Shown here piece by piece: positions 18,141 to 27,151 of a stretch of 64,000 nucleotides of DNA. Positions within the stretch are counted from its first letter, which is position 1. The number at the start of each line of letters is the position of its first letter. This DNA is from an uncultured Bacteroidales bacterium (GTDB taxonomy: Bacteria > Bacteroidota > Bacteroidia > Bacteroidales > Bacteroidaceae). The stretch lies in NCBI GenBank assembly GCA_902779535.1, contig CACZBX010000005.1:1-64000 (forward strand), written 5' to 3'. The translations under genes and the position numbers were made by a program. Under the pieces are notes generated by a model. The model saw only the letters and a program-made list of their open reading frames with translations. It did no database searches and was not told the origin of the DNA.

Positions 18141-18823
18141 TGAAAAGAAGAGTTGCATTAGTACCTTGTTTTCTGCTTTGCGTGGCACTTATCGGCTGTC
18201 AGCAGAAAGCAGAAAAGCAAGAAAGCATGCCAGATCGCTTTACGATCTTGGTAAACGATAAGTTAGGCTTCATTAATGGACAAGGTGAAGTCATCGTCGA
18301 GCCACAATATGAAGCAATCTATTCCTATCATGACGGACTGGCTTGCGTCAGAAAAGATAAGAAATGGGGATACATTGATTTAAACGGTCAATATGTCATT
18401 GCTCCACAGTTTGAAGATGTAGAATATTTTGAAGAAGGCTTGGCATCCGTTGAAATGGATAACAAATGGGGCTTCATCGACAAATCCGGAAAGTTCATCA
18501 TCCAACCTCAATTTGATTTCGCCATGTCTTTTAAGGAAGGGCTTTCGTGTATTCGAAAAGATAATAAATGGGGATTCATAGATAAGCAGGGAAAGTATGT
18601 GGCTGAACCAAAATTTGATGATGCTTGGCCTTTCAATGAAGGATTTGCAAAAGTAAAGATTGGGGATAAATGGGGATTTATTAATGAGAAAGGAGAATAC
18701 ATCTGTTATCCTGAATATGATGAAGTTGGTTCGTTTATAAATGGGTTAGCAAAAGTTACAATAGACGAAAAAGAAGGCTATATCAATAAGAAAGGCCAAT
18801 TGATTTGGAAGCCTACGAAATAA
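18137..18823 (+). CDS. WG-repeat lipoprotein
   Basis: A 228-residue lipoprotein: signal peptide with lipobox LIGC near residues 18-21, then about seven WG repeats of roughly 23-24 residues (pattern KWGFID..G.F/Y....[FY]D.....EGLA.V). WG repeats are common in Bacteroidetes and their function is unknown; they may form a beta-propeller-like fold. The start codon overlaps the uvrB stop, so it is translated from the uvrB message, but no link with DNA repair is implied. Likely sits in the outer membrane or periplasm. Confidence 0.88.
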   Translation: MMKRRVALVPCFLLCVALIGCQQKAEKQESMPDRFTILVNDKLGFINGQGEVIVEPQYEAIYSYHDGLACVRKDKKWGYIDLNGQYVIAPQFEDVEYFEEGLASVEMDNKWGFIDKSGKFIIQPQFDFAMSFKEGLSCIRKDNKWGFIDKQGKYVAEPKFDDAWPFNEGFAKVKIGDKWGFINEKGEYICYPEYDEVGSFINGLAKVTIDEKEGYINKKGQLIWKPTK

Positions 18824-18875
18824 TGAAAGATCTGGTTCTATTTTACATGGATTTAAAATCTTGAATTTTTGATAT

Positions 18876-18955
18876 TAAAAACTCGATAATCTAATTCAAA
18901 AACTCGATAATTGACAGTCAAAATTCGTATGTTTTTAATCAAAAACTCGACAAAA
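18876..18955 (+). repeat. Array D: four 21-22-bp AAAAACTCGATAAT-type units
   Basis: Unit starts are 18876, 18897, 18919 and 18940 (periods 21, 22, 21). Three units contain AAAAACTCGA and the third is a diverged AAAATTCGTAT. An inverted, partial version (GAATTTTTGATATT) precedes them at 18863-18876. Another match, AAAAACTCGAAATTAT, occurs at 20411-20426. The array lies between the convergent ends of the WG-repeat and DUF1080 genes. The sequence is unrelated to arrays A-C, but unit number and size are similar. Confidence 0.75.
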
Positions 18956-18980
18956 AAAGAGGGACATCAAAATGCCCCTC
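18950..18980 (-). terminator. Terminator after the DUF1080 gene
   Basis: The stem GAGGG/CCCTC extends through one mismatch to CAT/ATG (18959-18980). Seven A residues at 18952-18958 give the U-tract on the minus strand. It lies 22 bases past the stop at 19003. Confidence 0.75.
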
Positions 18981-19002
18981 TATCTATTTGAATTACGTTA
19001 AT

Positions 19003-19797
19003 TTAAAGAGCAGGAATCTTCGTTATTGGTCTGACTTCAACACTCTTTACGTACAGTTCACCACCTTCAGATTGCAGCTGAATGCGTCCGCCTGTCAAAG
19101 GAACCATTTTCCCATCCTTTTCATATTGTAAATTGCTCGTACGCATCACGACTTTACCGTTGACAACATGTACAGATTCTTGACCAACACAATAGATTTC
19201 AACCGTATTCCACTCACCGACAGGATTTTCAGCACTTTCACGAATTGAGACCATACGAACATTGTTCTTTGCTCCAATTGAATGTACGGAAGCTTTTTCA
19301 TTGTAAATAAACTTCCCGTCTGATTCATCCGTCTTTGCATCCAATAAAACATCGGTACCAATCATGAAAACATCTCCCATTTGACCATGTTTTAATTGGC
19401 ACTCGATTGACGACATGAACGTATCAAAACTTGCGCCCATCGGTCCATGACTATGATACAATAATCCACAGTTGAAATTCGTAGTTTCTTTCTCACCCCA
19501 TTTCATGACGATCCGAGCGTGATAGTTTGAGAAAGACTCTTTCGTTGCTAAAGAACCAAAAACCTCACCCGAGATATGAATAACACTTTCACCATCCAAG
19601 TCACAAACTGAAAACACATTCTCTGGAGTAGCCGTTTCAACCAAGTCTTCATGTCCTTTGAAAGCAGGACCCAGATACTTTTCCCAATTATCCAAATTCT
19701 CACCATTAAAGACTTGTTGCCAAGGTGATTCTTTCTCTGCACAAGAGAACAAAGAGATTGTAATCAAACAACTCAAAAACAAAACAATTTTTCTCAT
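19003..19797 (-). CDS. DUF1080 (3-keto-disaccharide hydrolase-like) lipoprotein
   Basis: A 264-residue lipoprotein: signal peptide with lipobox LFSC at about residues 16-19. The mature part opens with WQQVFNGENLDNWEKYLG, the typical DUF1080 start, followed by a concanavalin-like beta-sandwich (YHARIVMKWGEKE, NCGLLYHSHGPMG, GRIQLQSEGGELYVKSVEVRPI). Some DUF1080 proteins hydrolyse 3-keto-glycosides; substrate here is not predictable. It stands alone, with no PUL genes beside it. Confidence 0.88.
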   Translation of the reverse strand: MRKIVLFLSCLITISLFSCAEKESPWQQVFNGENLDNWEKYLGPAFKGHEDLVETATPENVFSVCDLDGESVIHISGEVFGSLATKESFSNYHARIVMKWGEKETTNFNCGLLYHSHGPMGASFDTFMSSIECQLKHGQMGDVFMIGTDVLLDAKTDESDGKFIYNEKASVHSIGAKNNVRMVSIRESAENPVGEWNTVEIYCVGQESVHVVNGKVVMRTSNLQYEKDGKMVPLTGGRIQLQSEGGELYVKSVEVRPITKIPAL

Positions 19798-19938
19798 AAC
19801 ACGTTTCTTTTAGTTCAATAATAATGCGAATATACAAATATTTCATCATTCTTCCCACGAAATCACTCATAATCAATCAAAAAAAATCAGGCCATGATTA
19901 GGCTTACAAAAAAGTTGCAAAAAAACTTAGTGAATTAC

Positions 19939-19968
19939 TTGCAGGGAAAAAAATAATATGTACCTTTG
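19939..19968 (+). promoter_or_regulatory. Promoter of tRNA-Asp
   Basis: TTG (19939-19941), a 19-base spacer and TACCTTTG (19961-19968). The tRNA begins 32 bases further on. Confidence 0.7.
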
Positions 19969-20000
19969 CATCCGCAATCATGCAACTAACATGAGTAATT

Positions 20001-20075
20001 GGTGCGTTAGTTCAGCCTGGTTAGAATGCCTGCCTGTCACGCAGGAGGTCACGGGTTCGAGTCCCGTACGCACCG
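20001..20075 (+). tRNA. tRNA-Asp (GTC)
   Basis: A complete cloverleaf. The acceptor stem GGTGCGT pairs with ACGCACC (20068-20074), with discriminator G at 20075. The anticodon stem CCTGC/GCAGG encloses loop CTGTCAC with anticodon GTC at 20036-20038. The T-arm ACGGGTTCGAGTCCCGT is standard. CCA is not encoded. It is a single-gene unit with its own promoter and terminator. No integrated element is attached to its 3' end. Confidence 0.97.
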
Positions 20076-20078
20076 CAA

Positions 20079-20108
20079 GGAGTGAATAGTTATTCACTCC
20101 TTCTTTTG
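20079..20108 (+). terminator. Terminator of tRNA-Asp
   Basis: A 10-bp stem, GGAGTGAATA/TATTCACTCC, with a 2-base nominal loop (20079-20100) is followed by a T-rich run. Confidence 0.85.
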
Positions 20109-20426
20109 TTTCTTTTATACCTTTTTCCCTTTCTTCTCGTTTATTGTTTTAAAAGTACCAAAAAGGATATAATATAAAACAGTCAAATATATGATAAAAA
20201 ATCATAATTTATAATACTTGTCACTATTTATATAATTATAAAGTATCTTGACTCTCAATAAGAAAGAAATCAAAATCTCGTTGACTTAAATAAACCGAAT
20301 ATTGAAATGTACTTTATCTGATAGTTCCATCTATATATTTTTTTATAGACAATAAGTAGGAATATAAGGTCAAAAAGCCGTATTTGAGAGTTAAACAAAA
20401 AAAACACAAAAAAAACTCGAAATTAT
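20109..20426. other. AT-rich intergenic stretch without recognisable genes
   Basis: About 320 bases between the tRNA-Asp terminator and the yqgE promoter. No ORF with family resemblance, no tRNA-derived direct repeat and no integrase remnant is seen. The only item of note is a single AAAAACTCGAAATTAT at 20411-20426, resembling the unit of array D. Confidence 0.6.
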
Positions 20427-20457
20427 TTTGGTAATCTGATGAAAGTCCGTAACTTAG
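20427..20457 (+). promoter_or_regulatory. Putative promoter of yqgE
   Basis: TTTG (20427-20430), a 19-base spacer, then TAACTTAG (20450-20457), one base off TAnnTTTG. It is 21 bases before the ATG. Confidence 0.5.
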
Positions 20458-20478
20458 GACAATAAAGATTCTCCTTTA

Positions 20479-21069
20479 ATGGACATGAACTTATTCAATA
20501 TTGTCTCCAATCAAGAACTTCCTTGCAAGGGTAAGATTTTGATTTCCTCTCCATTCATGAATGACATTCATTTCATGCGTTCGGTCATCCTGTTGGTAGA
20601 ACATGACCAAGAAGGAAGTGTAGGTCTCATTATGAATAAGAATTTTAAATTGAATCTATATTTGAACGACCTCATGCCTGGATTTGAGAATGTGAAGAAA
20701 ATCCCTGTATATAAAGGTGGGCCTGTGGGATGTGATACGCTTTTCTACATTCATAGCTTAGAAAATCTTGAAGGAGCAATTCCTATTATGCCAGGATTGT
20801 ATCTTAATGGTAACTTTGAACAATTAAAAAACTTTATTCTCAATAATGGAGACATAGAAGGTGTAGTTCGATTTTTTACTGGCTATGCTGGATGGAATGC
20901 AAATCAGCTTGAGGATGAAATAAATGAAAACAGTTGGTTGGTTACGGAAAATCAAGAAAACCTCCTGTCAAACCTGAATCTGAAACAATTATGGAAGAAT
21001 AGTTTGCACAAGATGGGTGATAAATATGCTCTTTGGGCAAAATATCCGATCTACCCGGGGCTTAACTAA
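20479..21069 (+). CDS. yqgE: YqgE/AlgH family protein (DUF179)
   Basis: A 196-residue YqgE/AlgH protein. Hallmarks are GKILISSPFMNDIHFMRSVI near the start, VGLIMNK, YKGGPVGCDTLFYIH, FTGYAGWNANQLEDEI and the WLV motif. The family is widespread; AlgH affects alginate production in Pseudomonas, but the biochemical role is not settled. Its last codons overlap the convergent acetyltransferase gene by 8 bases, leaving no room for a separate terminator. Confidence 0.9.
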   Translation: MDMNLFNIVSNQELPCKGKILISSPFMNDIHFMRSVILLVEHDQEGSVGLIMNKNFKLNLYLNDLMPGFENVKKIPVYKGGPVGCDTLFYIHSLENLEGAIPIMPGLYLNGNFEQLKNFILNNGDIEGVVRFFTGYAGWNANQLEDEINENSWLVTENQENLLSNLNLKQLWKNSLHKMGDKYALWAKYPIYPGLN

Positions 21070-21601
21070 GTTCGAACGGATTGATTTGTTGCACAAACCA
21101 CACATCACGGTATTGTTTTTTTGATCCATGCATCCAATCTTTTATCTGAACAACACGTTTGTAATGACAGGCTTCAAATACTGCTTGGCAAATCGTATTT
21201 TCTACGTCAATATAGGCATACAACTGATGAATACCCAAATAATCAAAACAGAAATCATTTAAAAGACTCAACGCGATCTGTCCAATACCTTTTCCTCGAT
21301 GCGAAGGAAAGATTGCTATCCCTACTTCTGCACGACTATTCATCGGATTAAAATCGAAAAGATCAATGATACCTACGACAGCGCCCTCCTTCTCCTCAAC
21401 CATCAAACGTAACTGATGGTCAACAAAAAGATCATTTTGCGACCGTTGAATATATTCTTCCAACGCTTTTTTTGAATAAGGACCAGTCACATCACTGCAC
21501 ATCCATAATTCCGATGTATTCTCCATTTGAAACATCAGTTCTAAATCCTTCAACTCTGGAGCCCTTAGACGATAATTACTATCAGACAAATACGATTTCA
21601 T
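21062..21601 (-). CDS. GNAT family N-acetyltransferase
   Basis: A 179-residue RimJ/RimL/SpeG-type acetyltransferase. The N-terminal YRLRAPELKDLELMFQMEN, the acetyl-CoA-binding motif A (AEVGIAIFPSHRGKGIGQIA, about residues 90-109) and the following YAYIDVENTICQAVFEACHY are diagnostic. The acceptor (protein N-terminus, amine or antibiotic) cannot be told from sequence. The gene begins 2 bases after the stop of the membrane protein upstream, in a minus-strand cluster with recR. Confidence 0.88.
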   Translation of the reverse strand: MKSYLSDSNYRLRAPELKDLELMFQMENTSELWMCSDVTGPYSKKALEEYIQRSQNDLFVDHQLRLMVEEKEGAVVGIIDLFDFNPMNSRAEVGIAIFPSHRGKGIGQIALSLLNDFCFDYLGIHQLYAYIDVENTICQAVFEACHYKRVVQIKDWMHGSKKQYRDVWFVQQINPFELS

Positions 21602-21603
21602 GA

Positions 21604-22059
21604 TTAAATTGATATATCATCCAAATTCAGTTCTTTCAACAGACGTTTCTTACTGGGAATACAGAAAAAAGTAGCCAATAAAGCCATTAATGAGCAGAAT
21701 AATCCTGTCGTATTCAGTGTCAGATAGTAAAAAGACATGTTCAATAAAGCGGCTACCAGTAAAAGAGAAAGACGAACTTCGCTCCAGTATCGATAACTCT
21801 TTAAAGCCTCAAAGGTTGATAACTTAGAGATTCGCTTTACCAAATTGAAGTTGAACAAATGTAGACTTAATGGTATCGTCGTAACGGTCAACAAGATTCC
21901 GATTGTCATCAAGATATAATCCATCCTGACATTCCCTACAAAGAGCCCTTCATTCAAAAGTCCAGTTTCATAAAAAACAACCAGAAGGAGCACTAATACC
22001 CAAACCAAAACAAACTCAATCTTCAGTCGTTTTACTAATCTATTGATAACTTCAACCAT
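21604..22059 (-). CDS. Hypothetical membrane protein between recR and the acetyltransferase gene
   Basis: A 151-residue protein with four hydrophobic segments (about 18-35, 48-68, 93-113 and 115-132) separated by short basic loops. It is an inner-membrane protein of a family I cannot name. It lies 10 bases after recR and 2 bases before the acetyltransferase gene, so it is part of one transcript. No catalytic motif is visible. Confidence 0.75.
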   Translation of the reverse strand: MVEVINRLVKRLKIEFVLVWVLVLLLVVFYETGLLNEGLFVGNVRMDYILMTIGILLTVTTIPLSLHLFNFNLVKRISKLSTFEALKSYRYWSEVRLSLLLVAALLNMSFYYLTLNTTGLFCSLMALLATFFCIPSKKRLLKELNLDDISI

Positions 22060-22069
22060 ACAATTCGAT

Positions 22070-22687
22070 TTAAATATTTCCGGTAAAGATTGTTCGATTC
22101 ACAATTGAACGACCCAACGTAACTTCATCTGTATATTCCAACTCATCTCCTATAGAAATGCCACGGGCAATCACAGAAATCTTAACGGATGAATCAGCCA
22201 ACTTACGATAAATGTAAAAGTTCGTCGTATCTCCTTCCATGGTCGAGCTCAAGGCCAAGATAACTTCTTTCACATCTCCTTTCGATACACGATCTACTAA
22301 ACTGTCTATTTGCAAATCGGACGGACCTATCCCATCCATGGGCGAAATAACACCACCAAGTACATGATACAACCCATGAAACTGCTGCGTCGCTTCAACG
22401 GCCATCACATCCTGAATGCTTTCGACAACACAAATAGTAGAAGAATCTCTTGAAGGGTTGGCACATATCTGACAAAGATCGGTATCCGAAATGTTATGGC
22501 AGACCTTACAATACTTTACTTCATGTTTCAATTGAACAATGGCTTTACCAAAGGCATCAACCTCCGAAGTTTCCTGACGTAAAAGATGCAAAACCAGTCG
22601 CATTGCTGTCTTCTTACCGATTCCAGGAAGTTTTGAAAATTCGTCAACAGCCTTCTGTAATAATAAGGATGGATATTGTTGATTCAT
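22070..22687 (-). CDS. recR: Recombination mediator RecR
   Basis: A 205-residue protein of the RecFOR pathway. The order is canonical: helix-hairpin-helix [18 protein letters not shown] (about 18-35), four-cysteine zinc finger CKVC ... CQIC (about 57-72), Toprim domain with [13 protein letters not shown] and [18 protein letters not shown], and a C-terminal Walker-B-like stretch. Complete. It is transcribed divergently from the symporter gene. Confidence 0.96.
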   Translation of the reverse strand: MNQQYPSLLLQKAVDEFSKLPGIGKKTAMRLVLHLLRQETSEVDAFGKAIVQLKHEVKYCKVCHNISDTDLCQICANPSRDSSTICVVESIQDVMAVEATQQFHGLYHVLGGVISPMDGIGPSDLQIDSLVDRVSKGDVKEVILALSSTMEGDTTNFYIYRKLADSSVKISVIARGISIGDELEYTDEVTLGRSIVNRTIFTGNI

Positions 22688-22712
22688 CGGGTTGTTTTAC
22701 TATTCTTGCCTG

Positions 22713-22749
22713 CAAACTTAACGAATTTACTTGATTTTATATATCTTTG
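22713..22749. promoter_or_regulatory. Divergent -7 elements for recR and the symporter gene
   Basis: TAAGTTTG reads on the minus strand (22713-22720, for recR), and TATCTTTG followed by CACC on the plus strand (22742-22749, for the symporter). Both match TAnnTTTG. Upstream boxes are not clear for either. Confidence 0.45.
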
Positions 22750-22767
22750 CACCGACTTTTTTAAAGA

Positions 22768-24234
22768 ATGAATTCTATTTATATCCTTCTGACAATAGTC
22801 ATTTACTTCGGAATACTCTTTCTGGTTGCAAAATTTACGGGAAAGCGAAGTGATAATGACGCCTTTTTCCGTGGAAACCGACAATCTCCATGGTATGTTG
22901 TTTCGTTTGGAATGATTGGCGCATCCTTGTCGGGTGTAACTTTTGTTTCTGTTCCAGGAATGGTTAGGAGCATCGACATGACCTATATGCAGACATGCAT
23001 GGGATTCTTCTTCGGATACCTAATTATTGCTCACATATTGTTACCATTATATTATAAGCTGAACTTAACTTCTATATACAGCTATTTGGGAACACGACTT
23101 GGTAAATACACTTACAAGACTGGAGCGTCTTTTTTCCTGTTTTCAAAGATTTTAGGTGCAGCCGTTAGGTTATACTTGGTTTGTATGATTCTTCAAACAT
23201 TTGTTTTCGATACCTTGCACATCCCATTTGCCATGACTGTAACAGGTATTGTAATCCTGATTTGGCTATACACACGAAAAAGTGGAATACGTACGATTGT
23301 TTGGACTGATAGTTTGCAGACATTCTGTCTGTTAGCAACATTAGTTATGGTATTAATTCAAGTTTGCGGAATACTTCATTTGGATTTCTCTGGACTTGTA
23401 CAGACCATCAGGGAGAGTGAACACAGTCGTATCTTTGTCTTTGATGATTGGCACTCTAAACAACATTTCATAAAACAATTCTTCAGCGGAATATTTATCA
23501 CGATTGTGATGACAGGACTTGATCAAGATATGATGCAGAAGAATCTTTCTTGTAAAAATCTGAAAGAAGCACAGAAAAACATGTATTGGTATGGTATCTC
23601 ATTCATGCCTGTTAATTTTCTGTTCTTGTGTTTAGGTATTCTTCTTCTCTTATTAGGGCCCCAAATGGGTCTGAGCATACCAGAAGGTGGAGATGATATT
23701 CTGCCATTCTTTGCAGCAAACGGATATTTGGACTTCCCTGTCTTGGTATGTTTTACAATCGGTATTATTGCTGCAGCTTTCTCAAGTGCCGACTCTGCCT
23801 TGACGGCTTTGACGACAAGCTTTTGCGTCGATATCTTAGATAATTCTAAATTACCAAAGGAACAAGCAGAACGGCAGCGAAAGAAAGTGCACTTTTATAT
23901 TTCAATCGTTTTCATTCTGTGTATTCTCGTCTTCCGGCTTCTAAACAATAAAAGTGTCATTGACGCACTATACGTCATGGCTTCCTACACATACGGACCT
24001 CTATTAGGTTTGTTCATCTTTGGTTTGTTCACAAAATGGCAGGTAAGGGACCATTTAGTTCCATATATTGCCATTGCTTCTCCTTTTATCTGTTATCTCA
24101 TTCAACACCTCACAAGCCGATTCTTTGGATATCAGTTTGGTTATGAGTTGCTGATGTTTAACGGATTACTAACTATTATCGGATTATATTGCATTAGTTT
24201 AAAAAAGAAAGATCATGGAAATACGTACGGCTGA
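22768..24234 (+). CDS. Sodium:solute symporter family protein
   Basis: A 488-residue protein with about 13 hydrophobic helices of the SSS/SLC5 (LeuT-fold) family. Visible family blocks are [19 protein letters not shown] near residues 50-68 and [22 protein letters not shown] at about 331-352, which carries the Na+-site serines. The substrate (sugar, amino acid, nucleoside or osmolyte) is not predictable. Its last 20 bases overlap the engB start, indicating translational coupling with an essential GTPase, which is unusual functionally but probably just gene packing. Confidence 0.9.
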   Translation: MNSIYILLTIVIYFGILFLVAKFTGKRSDNDAFFRGNRQSPWYVVSFGMIGASLSGVTFVSVPGMVRSIDMTYMQTCMGFFFGYLIIAHILLPLYYKLNLTSIYSYLGTRLGKYTYKTGASFFLFSKILGAAVRLYLVCMILQTFVFDTLHIPFAMTVTGIVILIWLYTRKSGIRTIVWTDSLQTFCLLATLVMVLIQVCGILHLDFSGLVQTIRESEHSRIFVFDDWHSKQHFIKQFFSGIFITIVMTGLDQDMMQKNLSCKNLKEAQKNMYWYGISFMPVNFLFLCLGILLLLLGPQMGLSIPEGGDDILPFFAANGYLDFPVLVCFTIGIIAAAFSSADSALTALTTSFCVDILDNSKLPKEQAERQRKKVHFYISIVFILCILVFRLLNNKSVIDALYVMASYTYGPLLGLFIFGLFTKWQVRDHLVPYIAIASPFICYLIQHLTSRFFGYQFGYELLMFNGLLTIIGLYCISLKKKDHGNTYG

Positions 24235-24820
24235 ATTTATTATAAGTAATACAGACTATCTGAAATGTCCACAGGGCAACTTACCTGAATATGCTTTTAT
24301 CGGACGGTCAAACGTTGGTAAGTCGAGCTTGATAAACATGTTGACCAACAACAGTAAATTGGCAAAGACATCATCAACTCCAGGAAAGACATTGCTTATT
24401 AATCATTTCCTGATTAATAAGCAATGGTATCTCGTCGATTTGCCGGGATATGGCTTTGCTAAAAGAAGCCAAAAGGAACAAGAAAAGATTAAAGGTATCA
24501 TCACCAGCTATATCCTTAACAGGATGCAAATGACGAATCTCTTTGTCTTAATTGATATCCGACATGAGCCACAGAAAATCGACCTAGAGTTTATAGAATG
24601 GTTAGGTGAAAATGAAATTCCTTTCTCAATCATTTTCACAAAAGCTGATAAACTGGGAGTTACTCGAGCAAAATCGAATGTACTACACTATATGGATGTT
24701 CTAAAGGAACAATGGGAAGAACTTCCACCCTACTTCATCACCTCGGCTGAATCAAAGAGAGGACGCGAAGAGGTACTTGACTATATTGAACAAATCAATA
24801 AAGAGTTAAATCAGGACTAA
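24215..24820 (+). CDS. engB: Ribosome biogenesis GTPase EngB (YsxC/YihA)
   Basis: A 201-residue GTPase needed for 50S subunit assembly. G1 is GRSNVGKSS at about 30-38, G2 is around SSTPGKT, G3 is DLPGYGF and G4 is TKADKL; the SAES-type G5 is near the C-terminus. The length is normal. It overlaps the symporter gene by 20 bases and converges with the next gene with a 3-base gap, so no terminator fits between them. Confidence 0.95.
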   Translation: MEIRTAEFIISNTDYLKCPQGNLPEYAFIGRSNVGKSSLINMLTNNSKLAKTSSTPGKTLLINHFLINKQWYLVDLPGYGFAKRSQKEQEKIKGIITSYILNRMQMTNLFVLIDIRHEPQKIDLEFIEWLGENEIPFSIIFTKADKLGVTRAKSNVLHYMDVLKEQWEELPPYFITSAESKRGREEVLDYIEQINKELNQD

Positions 24821-24823
24821 TTA

Positions 24824-25360
24824 TCATTCTTTCTTATTTTGTTGGACAATCTCATCGATTCGTCCAACAATTTTTTTTGCCATTTCTTGATCTTCTTCCA
24901 GATTCAACGTAATCTCGGAACGCCCAAAGCCCTTTACAGAAATTATAACAGAATAAAGATTTCGATGTTCATCTTCAACTAAACGACAGTCTGTTATATC
25001 GCGCATCTCAAAATCTAAACCATCCAAGACAATATGCCGATCTTTTTCAAAGATAAGTATCGAATCGACAATACCATCATATCGGTCTTTACGAATATCA
25101 ATACGTTCTGAAGGCTCTCCATAACGAGCAACGAGTCGATCGTATGCCTGTGTTTTCTGATTCTTCTGGATTGGAACTGCTTGCTTACGCATCAAACGTT
25201 GCGAATCAATATAAAAGCCCCAGGCAGCAAATAACAAAACACATGGAATTACAACAATCCAACTTGGAAGAAAAAGTAGAAGCAATATGGATAATAATCC
25301 ATACCGCAAGAACGTTGCCGATAATCTTTTTCGCTGTTGTGCCTTCTTTTCGTTATCCAT
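24824..25360 (-). CDS. Hypothetical membrane-anchored protein
   Basis: A 178-residue protein with a basic N-terminus, two closely spaced hydrophobic segments (about 16-32 and 34-50) and a soluble, charged C-terminal domain of about 120 residues (AYDRLVARYGEPSERIDI, EITLNLEEDQEMAKKIVGRI). I do not recognise the family. Topology would put the soluble domain in the cytoplasm. A minus-strand TATCTTTG at 25384-25391 may be its -7 box. Confidence 0.65.
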   Translation of the reverse strand: MDNEKKAQQRKRLSATFLRYGLLSILLLLFLPSWIVVIPCVLLFAAWGFYIDSQRLMRKQAVPIQKNQKTQAYDRLVARYGEPSERIDIRKDRYDGIVDSILIFEKDRHIVLDGLDFEMRDITDCRLVEDEHRNLYSVIISVKGFGRSEITLNLEEDQEMAKKIVGRIDEIVQQNKKE

Positions 25361-25408
25361 CTTTTTTCTTTTTAATAGTTATTCAAAGATACAAAAAACT
25401 AAATATAC

Positions 25409-25439
25409 TTGATAATACTCCATTCTATTTTTATATTTG
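25409..25439 (+). promoter_or_regulatory. Putative promoter of the Gfo/Idh/MocA gene
   Basis: TTG (25409-25411), a 20-base spacer, TATATTTG (25432-25439). It ends 19 bases before the ATG at 25459. Confidence 0.6.
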
Positions 25440-25458
25440 TAATTAAAAGCACATTATC

Positions 25459-26445
25459 ATGAATATAGCAGTAATAGGTACCGGAAAAATTATACCAACA
25501 GCCATCGAAGCGTTTCAGCAAATTAAATCTTATACCGTTAAAGCCATTTATGGACGCCCACATAGTATGGCAAAGGCTCAAGACCTGGCAATGAAGTATC
25601 AAATAGAAAAGGTATATACTGATTATGACGAATTGTTAGATGAAGCAGACATTGATTTGGTTTATATTGGTTTAGTTAACAGTGCACACTATGAATATTC
25701 CCGAAAGGCCTTACTTGCAAGCAAAAATGTCATTGTGGAGAAACCTTTTTGCTCATCTTTAGCTGAAGCAGAGGATTTGCAACGTATAGCAAAAGAAACA
25801 CACACTTACCTCTTTGAAGCAGTCACACTGCTTCACATGCCAAACATTCGCACTATACAAGAAGTGTTACCACTTATCGGAAAAATTCGTTTGGTAAATT
25901 GTAATTACTCTCAATATTCCAGTCGCTACGATCGTTATCTAAAAAAAGAAATCGCTCCTGCCTTTGATGTACAATTATCGGGTGGTGCATTGATGGACAT
26001 TAATTTATATAACATAGATTTCGTGCTTGGATTATTCGGTCGTCCGATGAATGTTCAGTATAATGCCAATCTTGGATTCAATGGCATTGACACATCTGGT
26101 GTGTTATCCTTGACTTATCCTGGTTTTATTGCCGTATGTATTGGAGCAAAGGATAGTGCCAGTCCCAATTATTGTACAATTCAAGGTGAAAAAGGATGGC
26201 TGCAAGTTATAGGTGGACCAAACGAATTTAAAGGTTTTGAACTACATGTGAATGGGAAAACCGAATCTCATTATCACAATCTTTACGAGAACAGAATGGT
26301 TCATGAGTTTATCGAATTTGCTAAAATCATTACAGACGAACGGTATGATGAGATGAAGAAGTATCTTACACTGTCAATCTATGAAATGGAAGTGATGGAT
26401 AAGGCAAGAATGGATGCTGGAATCCCTATAATTTCTGTATTATGA
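25459..26445 (+). CDS. Gfo/Idh/MocA family oxidoreductase
   Basis: A 328-residue NAD(P)-dependent dehydrogenase. The N-terminal Rossmann domain has GTGKIIP at about residues 7-13. It is followed by IYIGLVNSAHYEYSRKALLA-type sequence and the EKPFC motif (about 93-97), whose Lys is the conserved catalytic residue of the family. The C-terminal GFO_IDH_MocA domain includes GGALMDINLYNIDFVL. The substrate is probably a sugar or cyclitol, but this is not determinable. It stands directly upstream of, but apart from, the histidine genes. Confidence 0.88.
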   Translation: MNIAVIGTGKIIPTAIEAFQQIKSYTVKAIYGRPHSMAKAQDLAMKYQIEKVYTDYDELLDEADIDLVYIGLVNSAHYEYSRKALLASKNVIVEKPFCSSLAEAEDLQRIAKETHTYLFEAVTLLHMPNIRTIQEVLPLIGKIRLVNCNYSQYSSRYDRYLKKEIAPAFDVQLSGGALMDINLYNIDFVLGLFGRPMNVQYNANLGFNGIDTSGVLSLTYPGFIAVCIGAKDSASPNYCTIQGEKGWLQVIGGPNEFKGFELHVNGKTESHYHNLYENRMVHEFIEFAKIITDERYDEMKKYLTLSIYEMEVMDKARMDAGIPIISVL

Positions 26446-26530
26446 TTGAAACATCAATCCTTTTTAACCGTTTTATCTACTAAAATCAAGGATTCATCGA
26501 CAAATTGCTTTATTTTTATAAAAAAATTGC

Positions 26531-26538
26531 TACATTTG
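26531..26538 (+). promoter_or_regulatory. Putative -7 element of the his/ftsE operon
   Basis: TACATTTG matches TAnnTTTG, 19 bases before the hisH ATG. A TTG at 26505-26507 is at a suboptimal 23-base spacing. No leader peptide or attenuator-like hairpin was found in this 112-base gap. Confidence 0.45.
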
Positions 26539-26557
26539 TCTTATAAACGAGCAAAAG

Positions 26558-27151
26558 ATGAAAGTAGCAATTATCAAATACAACGCGGGAAATGTCTATT
26601 CTGTTTATTATGCCCTTAAACGCTTAGGCATAGAAGCAGAACTGACCGACGACAAGAATATTCTTTCTACTGCCGACAAAGTTATTTTCCCAGGTGTTGG
26701 CGAAGCACAAACGACAATGCAATACTTGAGAACCCGACAATTGGATCAATTAATTCAATCTCTCAAACAACCGGTACTGGGAATATGCTTAGGAATGCAG
26801 CTAATGTGCCGACACTCTGAAGAAGGAAATGCGGAAGGCTTGAATGTTTTTCCTACCGATGTATTATTGTTCAAGCCTAATAACAACGAAAAAGTCCCTC
26901 ACATGGGCTGGAACACGATTAATCCAACTGATGATCCTTTGATGAAAGGCATTCAAGCATCCGACTATGTGTATTTCGTACATAGCTATTATGTCCCGAT
27001 GTGTCCTTATACCATAGCACAAACCGACTATGTTCAGCCATTCAGTGCTGCTTTACACAAAGACAATTTCTATGCTACCCAGTTCCATCCGGAAAAGAGT
27101 GGAAAGATTGGTGAACAAATATTAGAAAACTTCTTAAACTTACAGATATGA
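26558..27151 (+). CDS. hisH: Imidazole glycerol phosphate synthase subunit HisH
   Basis: The 197-residue glutaminase subunit that supplies ammonia to HisF. The nucleophile is in GICLGMQ at about residues 75-81; the His-Glu pair of the triad is in FHPEKSG near residue 178. Class I amidotransferase fold, complete. It is the first gene of hisH-hisA-hisF-hisIE and overlaps hisA by 4 bases. The early histidine genes (hisG, hisD, hisC, hisB) are not in the window. Confidence 0.95.
   Translation: MKVAIIKYNAGNVYSVYYALKRLGIEAELTDDKNILSTADKVIFPGVGEAQTTMQYLRTRQLDQLIQSLKQPVLGICLGMQLMCRHSEEGNAEGLNVFPTDVLLFKPNNNEKVPHMGWNTINPTDDPLMKGIQASDYVYFVHSYYVPMCPYTIAQTDYVQPFSAALHKDNFYATQFHPEKSGKIGEQILENFLNLQI

Noticed and set aside
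19800..20478. An integrated element at tRNA-Asp
   Set aside because: No direct repeat of the tRNA 3' end, no integrase and no foreign genes nearby. The tRNA has its own promoter and terminator and is followed by yqgE.
26446..26557. A histidine attenuator before hisH
   Set aside because: No His-rich leader ORF and no terminator hairpin in the 112-base gap.
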